From the NCBI GenBank assembly GCA_020721345.1, contig DYMX01000003.1, positions 1 to 61,834 of the forward strand: DNA of 61,834 nt, read 5' to 3'. The notes under the pieces were generated by a model, which did not search any database, was not told where the DNA came from, and saw nothing but the letters and a program-made list of their open reading frames with translations. The position numbers and the translations under genes are program-made. Source of the stretch: Sulfurovum sp. (lineage in GTDB: Bacteria > Campylobacterota > Campylobacteria > Campylobacterales > Sulfurovaceae). This document shows, piece by piece, positions 18,696 to 27,683 of this stretch (position 1 is the first letter of the stretch; each line of letters begins with the position of its first letter).

Positions 18696-19301
18696 ATGCA
18701 AGTTAAAGTTCAGCCAATGGGACCATATCAAACAAACTGCTATATCGCTACAGTTGAGGGAAAAGATTTTATCATAGATCCTGGAGTCGGCGCTGTATCG
18801 TGGGTGCTTAAAAATGTCAAAAACCCTGTTGCAATACTAAATACTCACGGACACTTTGACCATGTATGGAGCAATAAAGAGCTAAAAGAAAAGCTAGATC
18901 TGCCTATATATATCCCTGTCAATGATGCATTTATGTTGGAAAATGATCCATTTGGGCAAGGTACTCCTAGTAGTAGAGCCGATATAAAAGTAAAAAACGA
19001 TGAAGTTTTAGACATTGATGGTGTTAAGGTGAAGTTTTTGCATTTTGGCGGACATACACCAGGCTGCAGTGTGATAGAAATAGAAGATTGCTGGTTTAGC
19101 GGTGATTTTTTGTTTGAAGGAAGTATAGGAAGATGGGATTTTCCTTATAGCGACGGGAAAGAGATGATAAAAAGTCTAAAAAAAGTATCCGATTTTAAAG
19201 GGAATTTTAAGATTTATCCTGGGCATGGCGGGAGCACCTCTTTGGCAAAAGAGATGAAGTATATACCATACTGGATAGAGCAGGTAAAGAGAAGCAGGTA
19301 G
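18696..19301 (+). CDS. MBL-fold metallo-hydrolase (glyoxalase II-like)
   Basis: NTHGHFDHVWSN, GHTPGCSVIEI, YPGHGGSTS; start set to ATG at 18696 after GGAG RBS. Confidence 0.93.
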   Translation: MQVKVQPMGPYQTNCYIATVEGKDFIIDPGVGAVSWVLKNVKNPVAILNTHGHFDHVWSNKELKEKLDLPIYIPVNDAFMLENDPFGQGTPSSRADIKVKNDEVLDIDGVKVKFLHFGGHTPGCSVIEIEDCWFSGDFLFEGSIGRWDFPYSDGKEMIKSLKKVSDFKGNFKIYPGHGGSTSLAKEMKYIPYWIEQVKRSR

Positions 19302-19326
19302 TTATAAGAAGTGTAAGTGTGGATGT

Positions 19327-19398
19327 CGTCACTGCGAGGATTTGAAAAATCTGCGGCAGTCTATTTATATGGATTGCTTCGCTTTGCTCGCAATGACG
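19327..19398. repeat. Palindromic dispersed repeat of the CGTCATTGCGAG / HCEQSEAI type (REP/MITE-like)
   Basis: Near-perfect 12-bp terminal inverted repeats cgtcactgcgag / ctcgcaatgacg; internal ggattgcttcgctttgctcgcaatgacg. Confidence 0.85.
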
Positions 19399-19436
19399 AA
19401 AAAACAAGCCCGAGGATAACAAAAAAGATACTTTAC

Positions 19437-19511
19437 AAGAGCGACTAGTCGCGAGAGCCGACTGCTGAAGTCCTAATTTCAAGCTTTGCTTGAAATTTGA
19501 GAATTAATCAG
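19437..19511 (+). repeat. Dispersed structured intergenic repeat, copy 1
   Basis: aagagcgactagtcgcgagagccgactgctgaagtcctaatttcaagctttgcttgaaatttgagaattaatcaga; 12-bp palindrome GCGACTAGTCGC plus perfect 10-bp stem AATTTCAAGC-TTT-GCTTGAAATT. Confidence 0.9.
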
Positions 19512-20681
19512 ATAGTCCTTCTAAATTCAGGATAGGATTCGATCCCGCATTCGCTGACATCAATTCCTTCTAGCTGAGCGTCATCTTCTGCTCTGAATAC
19601 TATAAATTTATTTATAACATAAATCGTAGAATAAGATATGGTAAATACAAGTACGCCAATAACCGCAATACCCTTGATTTGGTTCATAAGCGTGACAGAC
19701 TCGCTGCTGGCAAAAAGTCCAACAGCAAGCGTTCCCCATACACCGTTCACTAAGTGAACCGATAACGCACCCACCGGATCATCTATGCGAACCTTATCAA
19801 ATAACGGAACGGATATAACAACCAATGTTCCGCCGATTGTACCGATGATAAGCGAATCCATAGTGTTAAACAGATCAGCGCCTGCCGTGATGGCTACAAG
19901 ACCGCCAAGAGCGCCGTTTAGTATCATTGTGATATCAAAAAGTTTATATCTAAGATAGATAAATATACCCACACTAAGAGCCCCCGCAAGACTTGCCGTA
20001 TTTGTGTTGAATATAGTAAGAGCTACAGAGTCAGCTGCTTCTTTTGTAGCGATACTTCCGACCGACCCGCCGTTAAATCCAAACCATCCTATCCACAGTA
20101 GCAAAGCCCCGAGAGTTACAAGAGGGATATTTGAAGCAGGTATTACTTTTTATCTGATCATTTACATATCTGCCTTTTCTTGAACCAATGACGAGTATTG
20201 CTGCAAGCAATGCCCATCCGCCTATAGAGTGAATAACGGTAGATCCTGCAAGGTCATGCATATTTAGATCTAAAAATGTATCTCTTAGTACATCGCTTCC
20301 CCATGAGATATTTACCATAAAAGGATATATCAATGCTCCCATGATAAGAGTAAAAAGAGTCAGAGAAAATATCTTGGCTCTTTCGCCAACTCCGCCGCTC
20401 ATGATATTTATAGCTTTTCCGACAAAAGCCATTTGAAACATTGCAAAAGCCAAAGGACTCAGGGCAGTAACCTCGATACTGCCAAAAGCAATATCGTATT
20501 CAATGAGTATAAATGCAAGTGATGCTACAACATATATCATGACATTGACCGTTAGTACGCTTGTAACGTTTTTTGTTCTAACAATCCAAGCTTCAAGCAT
20601 AGCAAAGCCCAGAACCATTAGGATAATTAGTGTTGTTGAGAATATCACAAATAGCGTATTGATAATATAACTATAGTCCAT
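19508..20681 (-). pseudogene. amt: Ammonium transporter (Amt family), split by a single-base frameshift
   Basis: ORF 20073-20681 gives the N-terminal half (through GRYVNDQIK) and ORF 19508-20104 the C-terminal half (LLLWIGWFGFNGGS...) in another frame; extra base in A5 run at ~20147-20151. Confidence 0.85.
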
Positions 20682-20780
20682 AAAATGCCTTTAAAAAAAT
20701 CGCAATAATATAATACCGTTATAAAATACTAAAACAAAAGTAAAATTGCCTAATTTTTAATCAATTGGATATTTTACTTT

Positions 20781-21440
20781 TTAATAAGAGAATTTGTAGC
20801 CGCGTCTTCTAACTGTGTGTATGACTTGAAAGCCTAAAATATTTTTGAGTCTTTTTCTGATCTGGTTTATTGCTACTTCAACCGTATTGTCGCTGACATA
20901 CTCAGGTTCTTCCCAAAGCGCATTTATAATTTCGTCTTTTGAAAAAACTCTCTGTTTTCTAAGTGCAAGATACGCCAAAATATCAAATGTTTTTCCGTTT
21001 AATGAAACATTCTTTTTGTTGTATTCGATTTTTTTATTTGTAATATCTATAACCAATTGACCTATATTGATAGTTGTGCCAAACAAATGTCTCATGTTTG
21101 CCAAAACTCTAGCGGCGATCAAATCCGGATATTCATGATTGTAGCATATTACATCATCAGCCCCGATGTTGAAAAATACGCCTTGAGTTTTTGGATCGTC
21201 TGCTAAAATAATAACTTTAGTTTCATTCTTCTTTTTTTTGACTTCGTTGATATATCTCTCTAATGAAAATTTAACACCTTCATCTACTACAATAACCAAT
21301 TCATAATGTCTAAAATCAGTAAAGTTTGTTGCATCATATAGATCTTTGGCGCTATCAATTATGCAGATAAAATATTTACTTAGTTCGGCTTCAAGTTTTT
21401 TTATATAGGTATCATCAAAACCTATTGTCAATATTCTCAT
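20781..21440 (-). CDS. Atypical OmpR-family response regulator, HP1043/HsrA-like
   Basis: C-terminal winged helix KTFDILAYLALRKQRVFSKDEIINALWEEPEYVSDNTVEVAINQIRKRL...VRRRGYKFSY closely recalls HsrA; degenerate receiver domain. Confidence 0.8.
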   Translation of the reverse strand: MRILTIGFDDTYIKKLEAELSKYFICIIDSAKDLYDATNFTDFRHYELVIVVDEGVKFSLERYINEVKKKKNETKVIILADDPKTQGVFFNIGADDVICYNHEYPDLIAARVLANMRHLFGTTINIGQLVIDITNKKIEYNKKNVSLNGKTFDILAYLALRKQRVFSKDEIINALWEEPEYVSDNTVEVAINQIRKRLKNILGFQVIHTVRRRGYKFSY

Positions 21441-21598
21441 ATATTTTAAACCCTAATAGTTTTTAAAAACTTATTATATCAGCTACAAAAAATAATTGCA
21501 AATGATAAAAATAGCTAATTTTGATAGAGTTATACCAAAAAAGAGCTTATTTAAAAATAAAAGTAAAATTTTATATAAATTATAGTATTTTATTTATA

Positions 21599-22501
21599 TT
21601 AAGTTTTTCTTGCCTTAATGTATGCTCTTTTGGGGGCGGGGTAGCCCTCGACCGTCAGGTTGTTGTCGTTTAGATCTAGAAAATCTTCTAAACTTTGAGA
21701 ATCTATCCACTCGGTTTTTCTCTGTTCTTCTATATCGGTGGTTTTTATCTCAAGAAGCTCAACCTCTTTAAAACCTGCTCTGTAGCACCAATTTTTTAGA
21801 GCATTTACCGTTGGAACAAAATATACATTCGGGATTTTTGAATATCTATCTTTTGGAGTCAAAGCGATATCTTCTTCCCCGTCAATGATAAATGTATCGA
21901 GTATAAGTTCACCACCCAAGTTTAACCCTTGATACAACGATTTTAGTGTTGCTACGGGGTCGCTTCTGTGATATAAAACACCAAGGCAAAAAAGAATATC
22001 AAATTTGTATTCATACATACCGACATGCTCAACGCCAAGCAGCTCGAATACTATATTGCTTGTTGCAAAATGGTTTAAAAATGAGAATTGAGCAAAAAAT
22101 AGATTTGAAGGATCAAAACCTACAAGTTTTTTTGGATTTTGTTCTAGCATTCTAAAAAGATAATATCCGTTGTTGCAGCCGATGTCTCCTACTATTTTAT
22201 CTTTGAGGTCAAAGTGTGGCTTTAAGAGATTGTATTTGATAAAGCTTTGCCACTCCGTATCAATGAAAAGTTCATTTATCTTAAAGGGTCCTTTTCTCCA
22301 AGGTTTTAGCAGCTTTGCGATTTTTTCTATTTGTTCTTTTAATTCTGCAGTGATATCAGGAATTGAGAAAGTAATTATATCACCGATTTTAACATTTGCC
22401 TCAACATCCGGAAGGGTTTTGAGCTCTTCTATGATGTGCGCAACATTTTTATGCTTAAGCCACCCAAGCCTCTCTTCTCTAATGGAGTCAAGATTTTGCA
22501 T
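21599..22501 (-). CDS. cmoB: tRNA 5-methoxyuridine(34)/uridine 5-oxyacetic acid(34) synthase CmoB
   Basis: RKGPFKINELFIDTEWQSFIKYNLLKPHFDLKDKIVGDIGCNNGYYLFRM; LGVLYHRSDPVATLKSL. Confidence 0.95.
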   Translation of the reverse strand: MQNLDSIREERLGWLKHKNVAHIIEELKTLPDVEANVKIGDIITFSIPDITAELKEQIEKIAKLLKPWRKGPFKINELFIDTEWQSFIKYNLLKPHFDLKDKIVGDIGCNNGYYLFRMLEQNPKKLVGFDPSNLFFAQFSFLNHFATSNIVFELLGVEHVGMYEYKFDILFCLGVLYHRSDPVATLKSLYQGLNLGGELILDTFIIDGEEDIALTPKDRYSKIPNVYFVPTVNALKNWCYRAGFKEVELLEIKTTDIEEQRKTEWIDSQSLEDFLDLNDNNLTVEGYPAPKRAYIKARKT

Positions 22502-23065
22502 CTATTTTATGTATGCTTTTTTGATAAATTGTTTTGAGTATGGTCTGTCTTCAGGAGAAGTTTTGGCATTTTCTATCTTTCTAACAGCTTCTTTTCCCGC
22601 TATAACTTCTCCAAAGATTGTATAGCCGCCGTTTAACCATGGCGCAGGCGCAGTAGTTATGAAAAATTGGCTTCCGTTTGTATTTGGTCCGGCATTTGCC
22701 ATCGCAAGCAGATACGGTCTGTCGAAAACTATATTTTTGCCATATTCATTTTTAAAATCTTTTTTCCAGATGCTTTCACCGCCCATACCTGTTCCCGTTG
22801 GATCTCCGCCTTGTATCATAAAGCCTTTTATCACCCTGTGAAATATTAGATTGTTGTAATAACCGTTCTTTGCATGTGTGGTGAAGTTTTTAACAGCGAG
22901 AGGGGCAATACCAGGGTACATTTTCAATTCTATCTTGCCTGCATTTGTTTCAAGGACGACCATGTTGTTTTGCTGCTTGATATTTGCGGCAGGCTTTGCC
23001 GCCTCTTTTGCTTGTGCAAATGTAAGACCAAGGATACAAAGAGTTAAAATAAGAAATTTTTTCAT
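22502..23065 (-). CDS. Cyclophilin-type peptidyl-prolyl cis-trans isomerase, exported
   Basis: Signal peptide; NLIFHRVIKGFMIQGGDPTGTGMGGESIW, NTNGSQFFITTAPAPWLNGGYTIFGEV. Confidence 0.96.
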   Translation of the reverse strand: MKKFLILTLCILGLTFAQAKEAAKPAANIKQQNNMVVLETNAGKIELKMYPGIAPLAVKNFTTHAKNGYYNNLIFHRVIKGFMIQGGDPTGTGMGGESIWKKDFKNEYGKNIVFDRPYLLAMANAGPNTNGSQFFITTAPAPWLNGGYTIFGEVIAGKEAVRKIENAKTSPEDRPYSKQFIKKAYIK

Positions 23066-23355
23066 ATATCACTCTCGCATTTATCAATATTTAGTTCTTT
23101 TAAGAGTTTTGTGAAAAATTCGCCGCAAACCCTATTGTCATCATATTCGCATTCTACGGATATAGTGTTTCTTTCAGGATATTTATCACACATTCTTTCA
23201 ATTATTGTTGGATCTAAAGATGTTTCTTTTTTTATCTTTTCGATCGATTCTAAAATCTGTGTTTTGATCTGCTCATCATTTCCATAAGACAAACTCATTC
23301 TTTCGTATTTTTCTTCCATAAACATATGCGCTTTTATCTTATCGCAGTTACTCAT
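23062..23355 (-). CDS. Small hypothetical protein (97 aa)
   Basis: ORF overlapping the downstream cyclophilin start by 4 bp; no recognised domain. Confidence 0.65.
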   Translation of the reverse strand: MSNCDKIKAHMFMEEKYERMSLSYGNDEQIKTQILESIEKIKKETSLDPTIIERMCDKYPERNTISVECEYDDNRVCGEFFTKLLKELNIDKCESDI

Positions 23356-23410
23356 AAGACCTCCAAAAAATTATAAAAAGTATTATATACAACATTAAAT
23401 TTAATAATCA

Positions 23411-24934
23411 TTATTTTGCAAAGCTCACAGCCCTTGTTTCTCTAATGACATTTACTTTTATCTCGGCAGGGTATTGTACATTTGCTTCAATATCTTTGGC
23501 AATATCTTTACTTAGCATGATCGCCTCATTGTCCCCCACCTTTTTTGCATTTACTATTACTCTGATCTCTCTGCCAGCATTTATAGCGTATGCATGTTCT
23601 ACATTTTCTTTTGATAATGCGATATTTTCAAGTTCTTTTACTCTTTTGGTAAAACTCTCCAGAACTTCTCGTCTTGCTCCTGGTCTAGATGCGCTTAATA
23701 CATCCGCAGTACACACTGCAGCACTCTCTATGCTGCTTGGCTCTTCATGCCCGTGATGTGCATATATGGTGTTAATAACAACGGGGCTTTCGTTGTATCT
23801 CTTGCAGAGTTCAGCTCCGATCTCAACATGCGAACCGCCGAGCTCTTGAGTATATGCCTTGCCTATATCATGCAGAAGTCCTGCGCGTTGAGCAAGTTTT
23901 TCGTCTCCGCCCATCTCTGCAGCCATTATCATTGCCAAATTTGCAACTTCTAGCGTATGTGCAAGCGCATTTTGACCATAGCTGGCACGATATCTTAATT
24001 TCCCAAGCATTTTAATAAGCTCTTCGTGCATAGGAGGCTGCCCTAGGCCCATTAGTATATTTTTACCCTCTTCATATATCTTTTGTTCAAACTCTTGATT
24101 TACTTTTTCAAAAACATCTTCTATTCTTGCGGGATGTATTCTGCCGTCTTCGACCAAGATATCTATAACTCTTGTCGCAATCGCTCTTCTATATAGATTA
24201 AAACCGCTTACGATTATAGTATTTGGTGTTTCGTCTATAATGATATCGACACCCAAAAGCATCTCCATAGCTTTTATATTTCTTCCGTCTTTGCCTATGA
24301 TCCTGCCCTTATGCTCATCTGTCGGGAGTGTTACTATATTTATAAGCCTTTCTCCTGCAAATTCTCCGGCATATCTAGTGGTTGCTTGCGCCAATATATA
24401 ATTTGCCTTTTTTTCTGCTTCTTCTTTAGCGATCTTTTCATACTTTCTAACAATGGAAGCGATATCATTTTTCGATTTTTTCTCGACCTCTTGTAATATA
24501 TATGCCTTTGCTTCGGACTGCGTGAGTGACGCTGGACTTGATAAGATTTGCAAATTTTTATCTATTGCCGTTTGTTTCTCAATTTCAAGTTCTTCCAATT
24601 TCTTTTCTTTATTTTCCAAATATTGAGAGAATTTGCTCAGTTTGTCCTCGAAATTATTTAAATCGCTTTTTTGCTGATCGATATTATTTTGCAATTTTTC
24701 AATATCCGACATTTTGTGATTTATTTTTTTTTCAAATCTAAGTTCTTCTTTTTTGATAGCAACTTTAGCCTCTTCAAGCAAAATGTGAGATTCGCTTTCA
24801 ATAACCTTTGCTTTTGCCTTTGCTTGCGCTTCTATATATTCAAATCTTTTTACGGCCGTTTTGCTTAGCAATAAATATGCCAAAGCAAAGCCTGTTATCA
24901 GCCCAAGCAATAATCCTATGCTTATCGATATCAT
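23411..24934 (-). CDS. rny: Ribonuclease Y
   Basis: N-terminal TM + coiled coil; KH (GRIIGKDGRNIKAMEMLLGVDIIID); HD (AGLLHDIGKAYTQELGGSHVEIGAEL). Confidence 0.97.
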   Translation of the reverse strand: MISISIGLLLGLITGFALAYLLLSKTAVKRFEYIEAQAKAKAKVIESESHILLEEAKVAIKKEELRFEKKINHKMSDIEKLQNNIDQQKSDLNNFEDKLSKFSQYLENKEKKLEELEIEKQTAIDKNLQILSSPASLTQSEAKAYILQEVEKKSKNDIASIVRKYEKIAKEEAEKKANYILAQATTRYAGEFAGERLINIVTLPTDEHKGRIIGKDGRNIKAMEMLLGVDIIIDETPNTIIVSGFNLYRRAIATRVIDILVEDGRIHPARIEDVFEKVNQEFEQKIYEEGKNILMGLGQPPMHEELIKMLGKLRYRASYGQNALAHTLEVANLAMIMAAEMGGDEKLAQRAGLLHDIGKAYTQELGGSHVEIGAELCKRYNESPVVINTIYAHHGHEEPSSIESAAVCTADVLSASRPGARREVLESFTKRVKELENIALSKENVEHAYAINAGREIRVIVNAKKVGDNEAIMLSKDIAKDIEANVQYPAEIKVNVIRETRAVSFAK

Positions 24935-24971
24935 TATATGTCCTTTTGAACATACACCAATTACAATTCTA

Positions 24972-25517
24972 TTATGTGATTATCATATCAGCAGATATAT
25001 CGTGGTTGTCGGTTATATAATGCTTGCTGATAAAAAGTTTCCTTGCAATAAATAGTGTATAGTTTATATATTTTTTTTCTTTTTCAAAAAATCTATCATA
25101 CATACCTTTTCCAAAACCTACTCGTCTGAGTGTATTGTCGGTTCCGACTATTGGCACAATGGCTAGATCAATATTCTTTTTTCTAAATTTATACGAATTT
25201 TTAGGTTCTTTTATGCCAAACTTTTTTTTATTAAGCGGCAATCTGTATTGTACCAGTCTAAAACTTTTACCTTCCATAAAAGGAACCAAAATAGTTTTGC
25301 CTTCTCGTCTGAGCTTTGAGATAAGAGTGTTTATATCTACTTCCAATTTTAGCGGTATATAAACCATAATTGTTTTAAACTTGTCCTTTTTGGCAAGCTT
25401 GTAGATTTGATCCGAGATCTTTTTATCTTTTGTAATCGTGTTAATCTTTTTTGACTCAAGTTGAAGTTTTTGTATGGTTTCACACCTGAATCTGTTTTTA
25501 AAATCGTTTTTTGTCAT
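24972..25517 (-). CDS. 5-formyltetrahydrofolate cyclo-ligase family protein
   Basis: DLAIVPIVGTDNTLRRVGFGKGMYDRFF motif. Confidence 0.88.
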   Translation of the reverse strand: MTKNDFKNRFRCETIQKLQLESKKINTITKDKKISDQIYKLAKKDKFKTIMVYIPLKLEVDINTLISKLRREGKTILVPFMEGKSFRLVQYRLPLNKKKFGIKEPKNSYKFRKKNIDLAIVPIVGTDNTLRRVGFGKGMYDRFFEKEKKYINYTLFIARKLFISKHYITDNHDISADMIIT

Positions 25518-25609
25518 TGCGTATAAAATCTTAAATAGAAGTTTTTTAAAGAGATTTATTATAACACAAATAGTATAATATATAAAGACTTAGTAAAAGA
25601 GCGTGAAGA

Positions 25610-26479
25610 ATGTTTGATTTTTTAAAAAAAGCACTAGGAAAAACAACTAAAACGATTGTTGATGTTGTTCCGGAAAAACAAAAAGAGATATCTAGGGATG
25701 CATTTGAAGAGTTGCTTTTAGAAGCCGATGTATCATATGGGTTGGTTGAGTCACTAGTTGATAAACTTCCGTCATCAGTCAATAGGGTTCAGGCATACAA
25801 TTCACTGATCTCGCTTTTTGGGTATAGTGTTGAGCGTAAAAATAGCGATTCTAAACCTTTTGTTGAAATGATTATAGGTGTAAATGGAGCAGGAAAGACA
25901 ACTACTATTGCTAAATTGGCAAAAATGTATCAAAAAAATGGTAAAAGCGTAATGCTTGGCGCCGGCGACACATTTAGAGCGGCGGCGATAGAGCAGCTCT
26001 CTTTATGGGCAGATAAACTTTCAATTCCGATAATATCCACTCAACAAGGGCATGATCCCTCAGCCGTTGTGTATGATACGATAGCTTCTGCGATTTCAAA
26101 AAATATAGACAATGTTATCATAGATACTGCAGGAAGGCTCCATACTCAAACGAATCTAGCAGGCGAACTTCAAAAAATGGTACGCATTGCAAATAAGGCA
26201 ATGGATGGCGCGCCCCATAGAAAAATATTGATACTCGACGGCACGCAGGGAAATTCATCTATAAATCAAGCAAAAGCATTTAATGAAATGATAGGCATAG
26301 ACGGGATTATCATAACAAAATTGGACGGTACTGCAAAAGGCGGTTCAGTGTTTAGTATAGCAAATGAGTTAAAATTGCCGATTTTCTATATCGGGACAGG
26401 TGAAAAACCTGACGATTTGATAGAGTTTAAAGCAAATGAGTTTGTTAATGCTATATTGGATGAAGTTTTTTTAAAATAA
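25610..26479 (+). CDS. ftsY: Signal recognition particle receptor FtsY
   Basis: GVNGAGKTTTIAKLA, GDTFRAAAIEQL, IDTAGRLHTQTNL, TKLDGTAKGG. Confidence 0.97.
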   Translation: MFDFLKKALGKTTKTIVDVVPEKQKEISRDAFEELLLEADVSYGLVESLVDKLPSSVNRVQAYNSLISLFGYSVERKNSDSKPFVEMIIGVNGAGKTTTIAKLAKMYQKNGKSVMLGAGDTFRAAAIEQLSLWADKLSIPIISTQQGHDPSAVVYDTIASAISKNIDNVIIDTAGRLHTQTNLAGELQKMVRIANKAMDGAPHRKILILDGTQGNSSINQAKAFNEMIGIDGIIITKLDGTAKGGSVFSIANELKLPIFYIGTGEKPDDLIEFKANEFVNAILDEVFLK

Positions 26480-26552
26480 TTTCCCAAAAAAATATTAATT
26501 TTTTAAAAAATATAGTAAAATATATCGTTTAAGTTATACAAAAGGAGTTTTG

Positions 26553-27683
26553 ATGGACTCGACAAATTTTATATCTTTTTATAAGCCGTATGTATCCAAT
26601 ACGAATATTGATTTATTAGAGTGTTTAAATCATGCAAAAGCAAAAGAGCTGGAAGTAAAATTTTCGGATATGTTCGATATAAAACATTCTCTTTCAACCA
26701 TGAGCGGCACTTCGGCTTTGCATTTAGCAATGTGCGCCATTGATCTAAAAAGAGGCGACAAGGTAATATGCAGCGTAAATGCTTATGTGGATGTACCCGA
26801 GGTTGTTAGACATTTTGATGCAGAGCCTATTTTTATAGATTGTGACACCCAAAGCTATATGATAGATCTCAAAAAATTAGAAGCTACGCTAAAAGAACAT
26901 AAAAATAAAAAACTTAGAGCAGTAATACTCAATCATATGGGTGTTGATGGATTTGATTTGGGCAAATTATACTCTTTGGCAAAAGAGTATGATGTCAAGA
27001 TCATTGAAGATGCAACCGATGCAATGGGTTCAAAGTATAACGGGAAATTTTTAGGTTCAACCGATGCTGATATAACAATATTTTCATTTGCTCCGCACGT
27101 GTATAAGGATTTTATTTCAGGCGGTATGTTTACTACAAATAACCAAGAGCTATTTGAAAGAGCAAAGCTTCTTAGAAATCATGGCATAGTAAAACAGTGC
27201 GATGAGAGCGAATGCGAAGTAAATTATCTCTACGATACGATAGATATAGGATGGAGATACGCAATGAATGACATCGTTGCCTCGGTGTGCCTTGATAGAT
27301 TGGAGACTAATGAAGCTCAAAAAACAAGAAGACATGAAATAGCTTCAAAATATGTTCAATCTCTAGGCAGCTTGAAGCAAGTTAGAATAATTACAAATAT
27401 AGCGCATGACAACATATTGTATTTTTTTGTTGAGATAGATAAAAACAGAGATCATTTCGCAAGAGAGCTAAAGCATGCAGGAATTGAAGTAGGACTTCAC
27501 TATATGCCGCTGCATCTTACAGATTATTATAGAAAAAAATATTCTCTTAGAGTGTTTGATTTTCCTGCAGCGCTTGGGATTTACCAAAAAACTCTTTGTT
27601 TACCGCTTTACGCCGGTATGGGGGATGATGAGGTATATAAAGTCATTGAAGCGGTAGAAAAAATTGCAACCTCGTATATTTAA
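26553..27683 (+). CDS. DegT/DnrJ/EryC1/StrS family aminotransferase
   Basis: MSGTSALHLAMCAI, IIEDATDAMGSKYNGKFLG, FSFAPHVYKDFISGGMFTTNN; ATG at 26553 after AAAGGAG. Confidence 0.9.
   Translation: MDSTNFISFYKPYVSNTNIDLLECLNHAKAKELEVKFSDMFDIKHSLSTMSGTSALHLAMCAIDLKRGDKVICSVNAYVDVPEVVRHFDAEPIFIDCDTQSYMIDLKKLEATLKEHKNKKLRAVILNHMGVDGFDLGKLYSLAKEYDVKIIEDATDAMGSKYNGKFLGSTDADITIFSFAPHVYKDFISGGMFTTNNQELFERAKLLRNHGIVKQCDESECEVNYLYDTIDIGWRYAMNDIVASVCLDRLETNEAQKTRRHEIASKYVQSLGSLKQVRIITNIAHDNILYFFVEIDKNRDHFARELKHAGIEVGLHYMPLHLTDYYRKKYSLRVFDFPAALGIYQKTLCLPLYAGMGDDEVYKVIEAVEKIATSYI

Noticed and set aside
19207-19482. Minus-strand ORF of 91 aa (MKLGLQQSALATSRS...RHCEQSEAIHI...)
   Set aside because: It is a translation of the two repeat elements and the hydrolase 3' end; a spurious ORF, not a gene.
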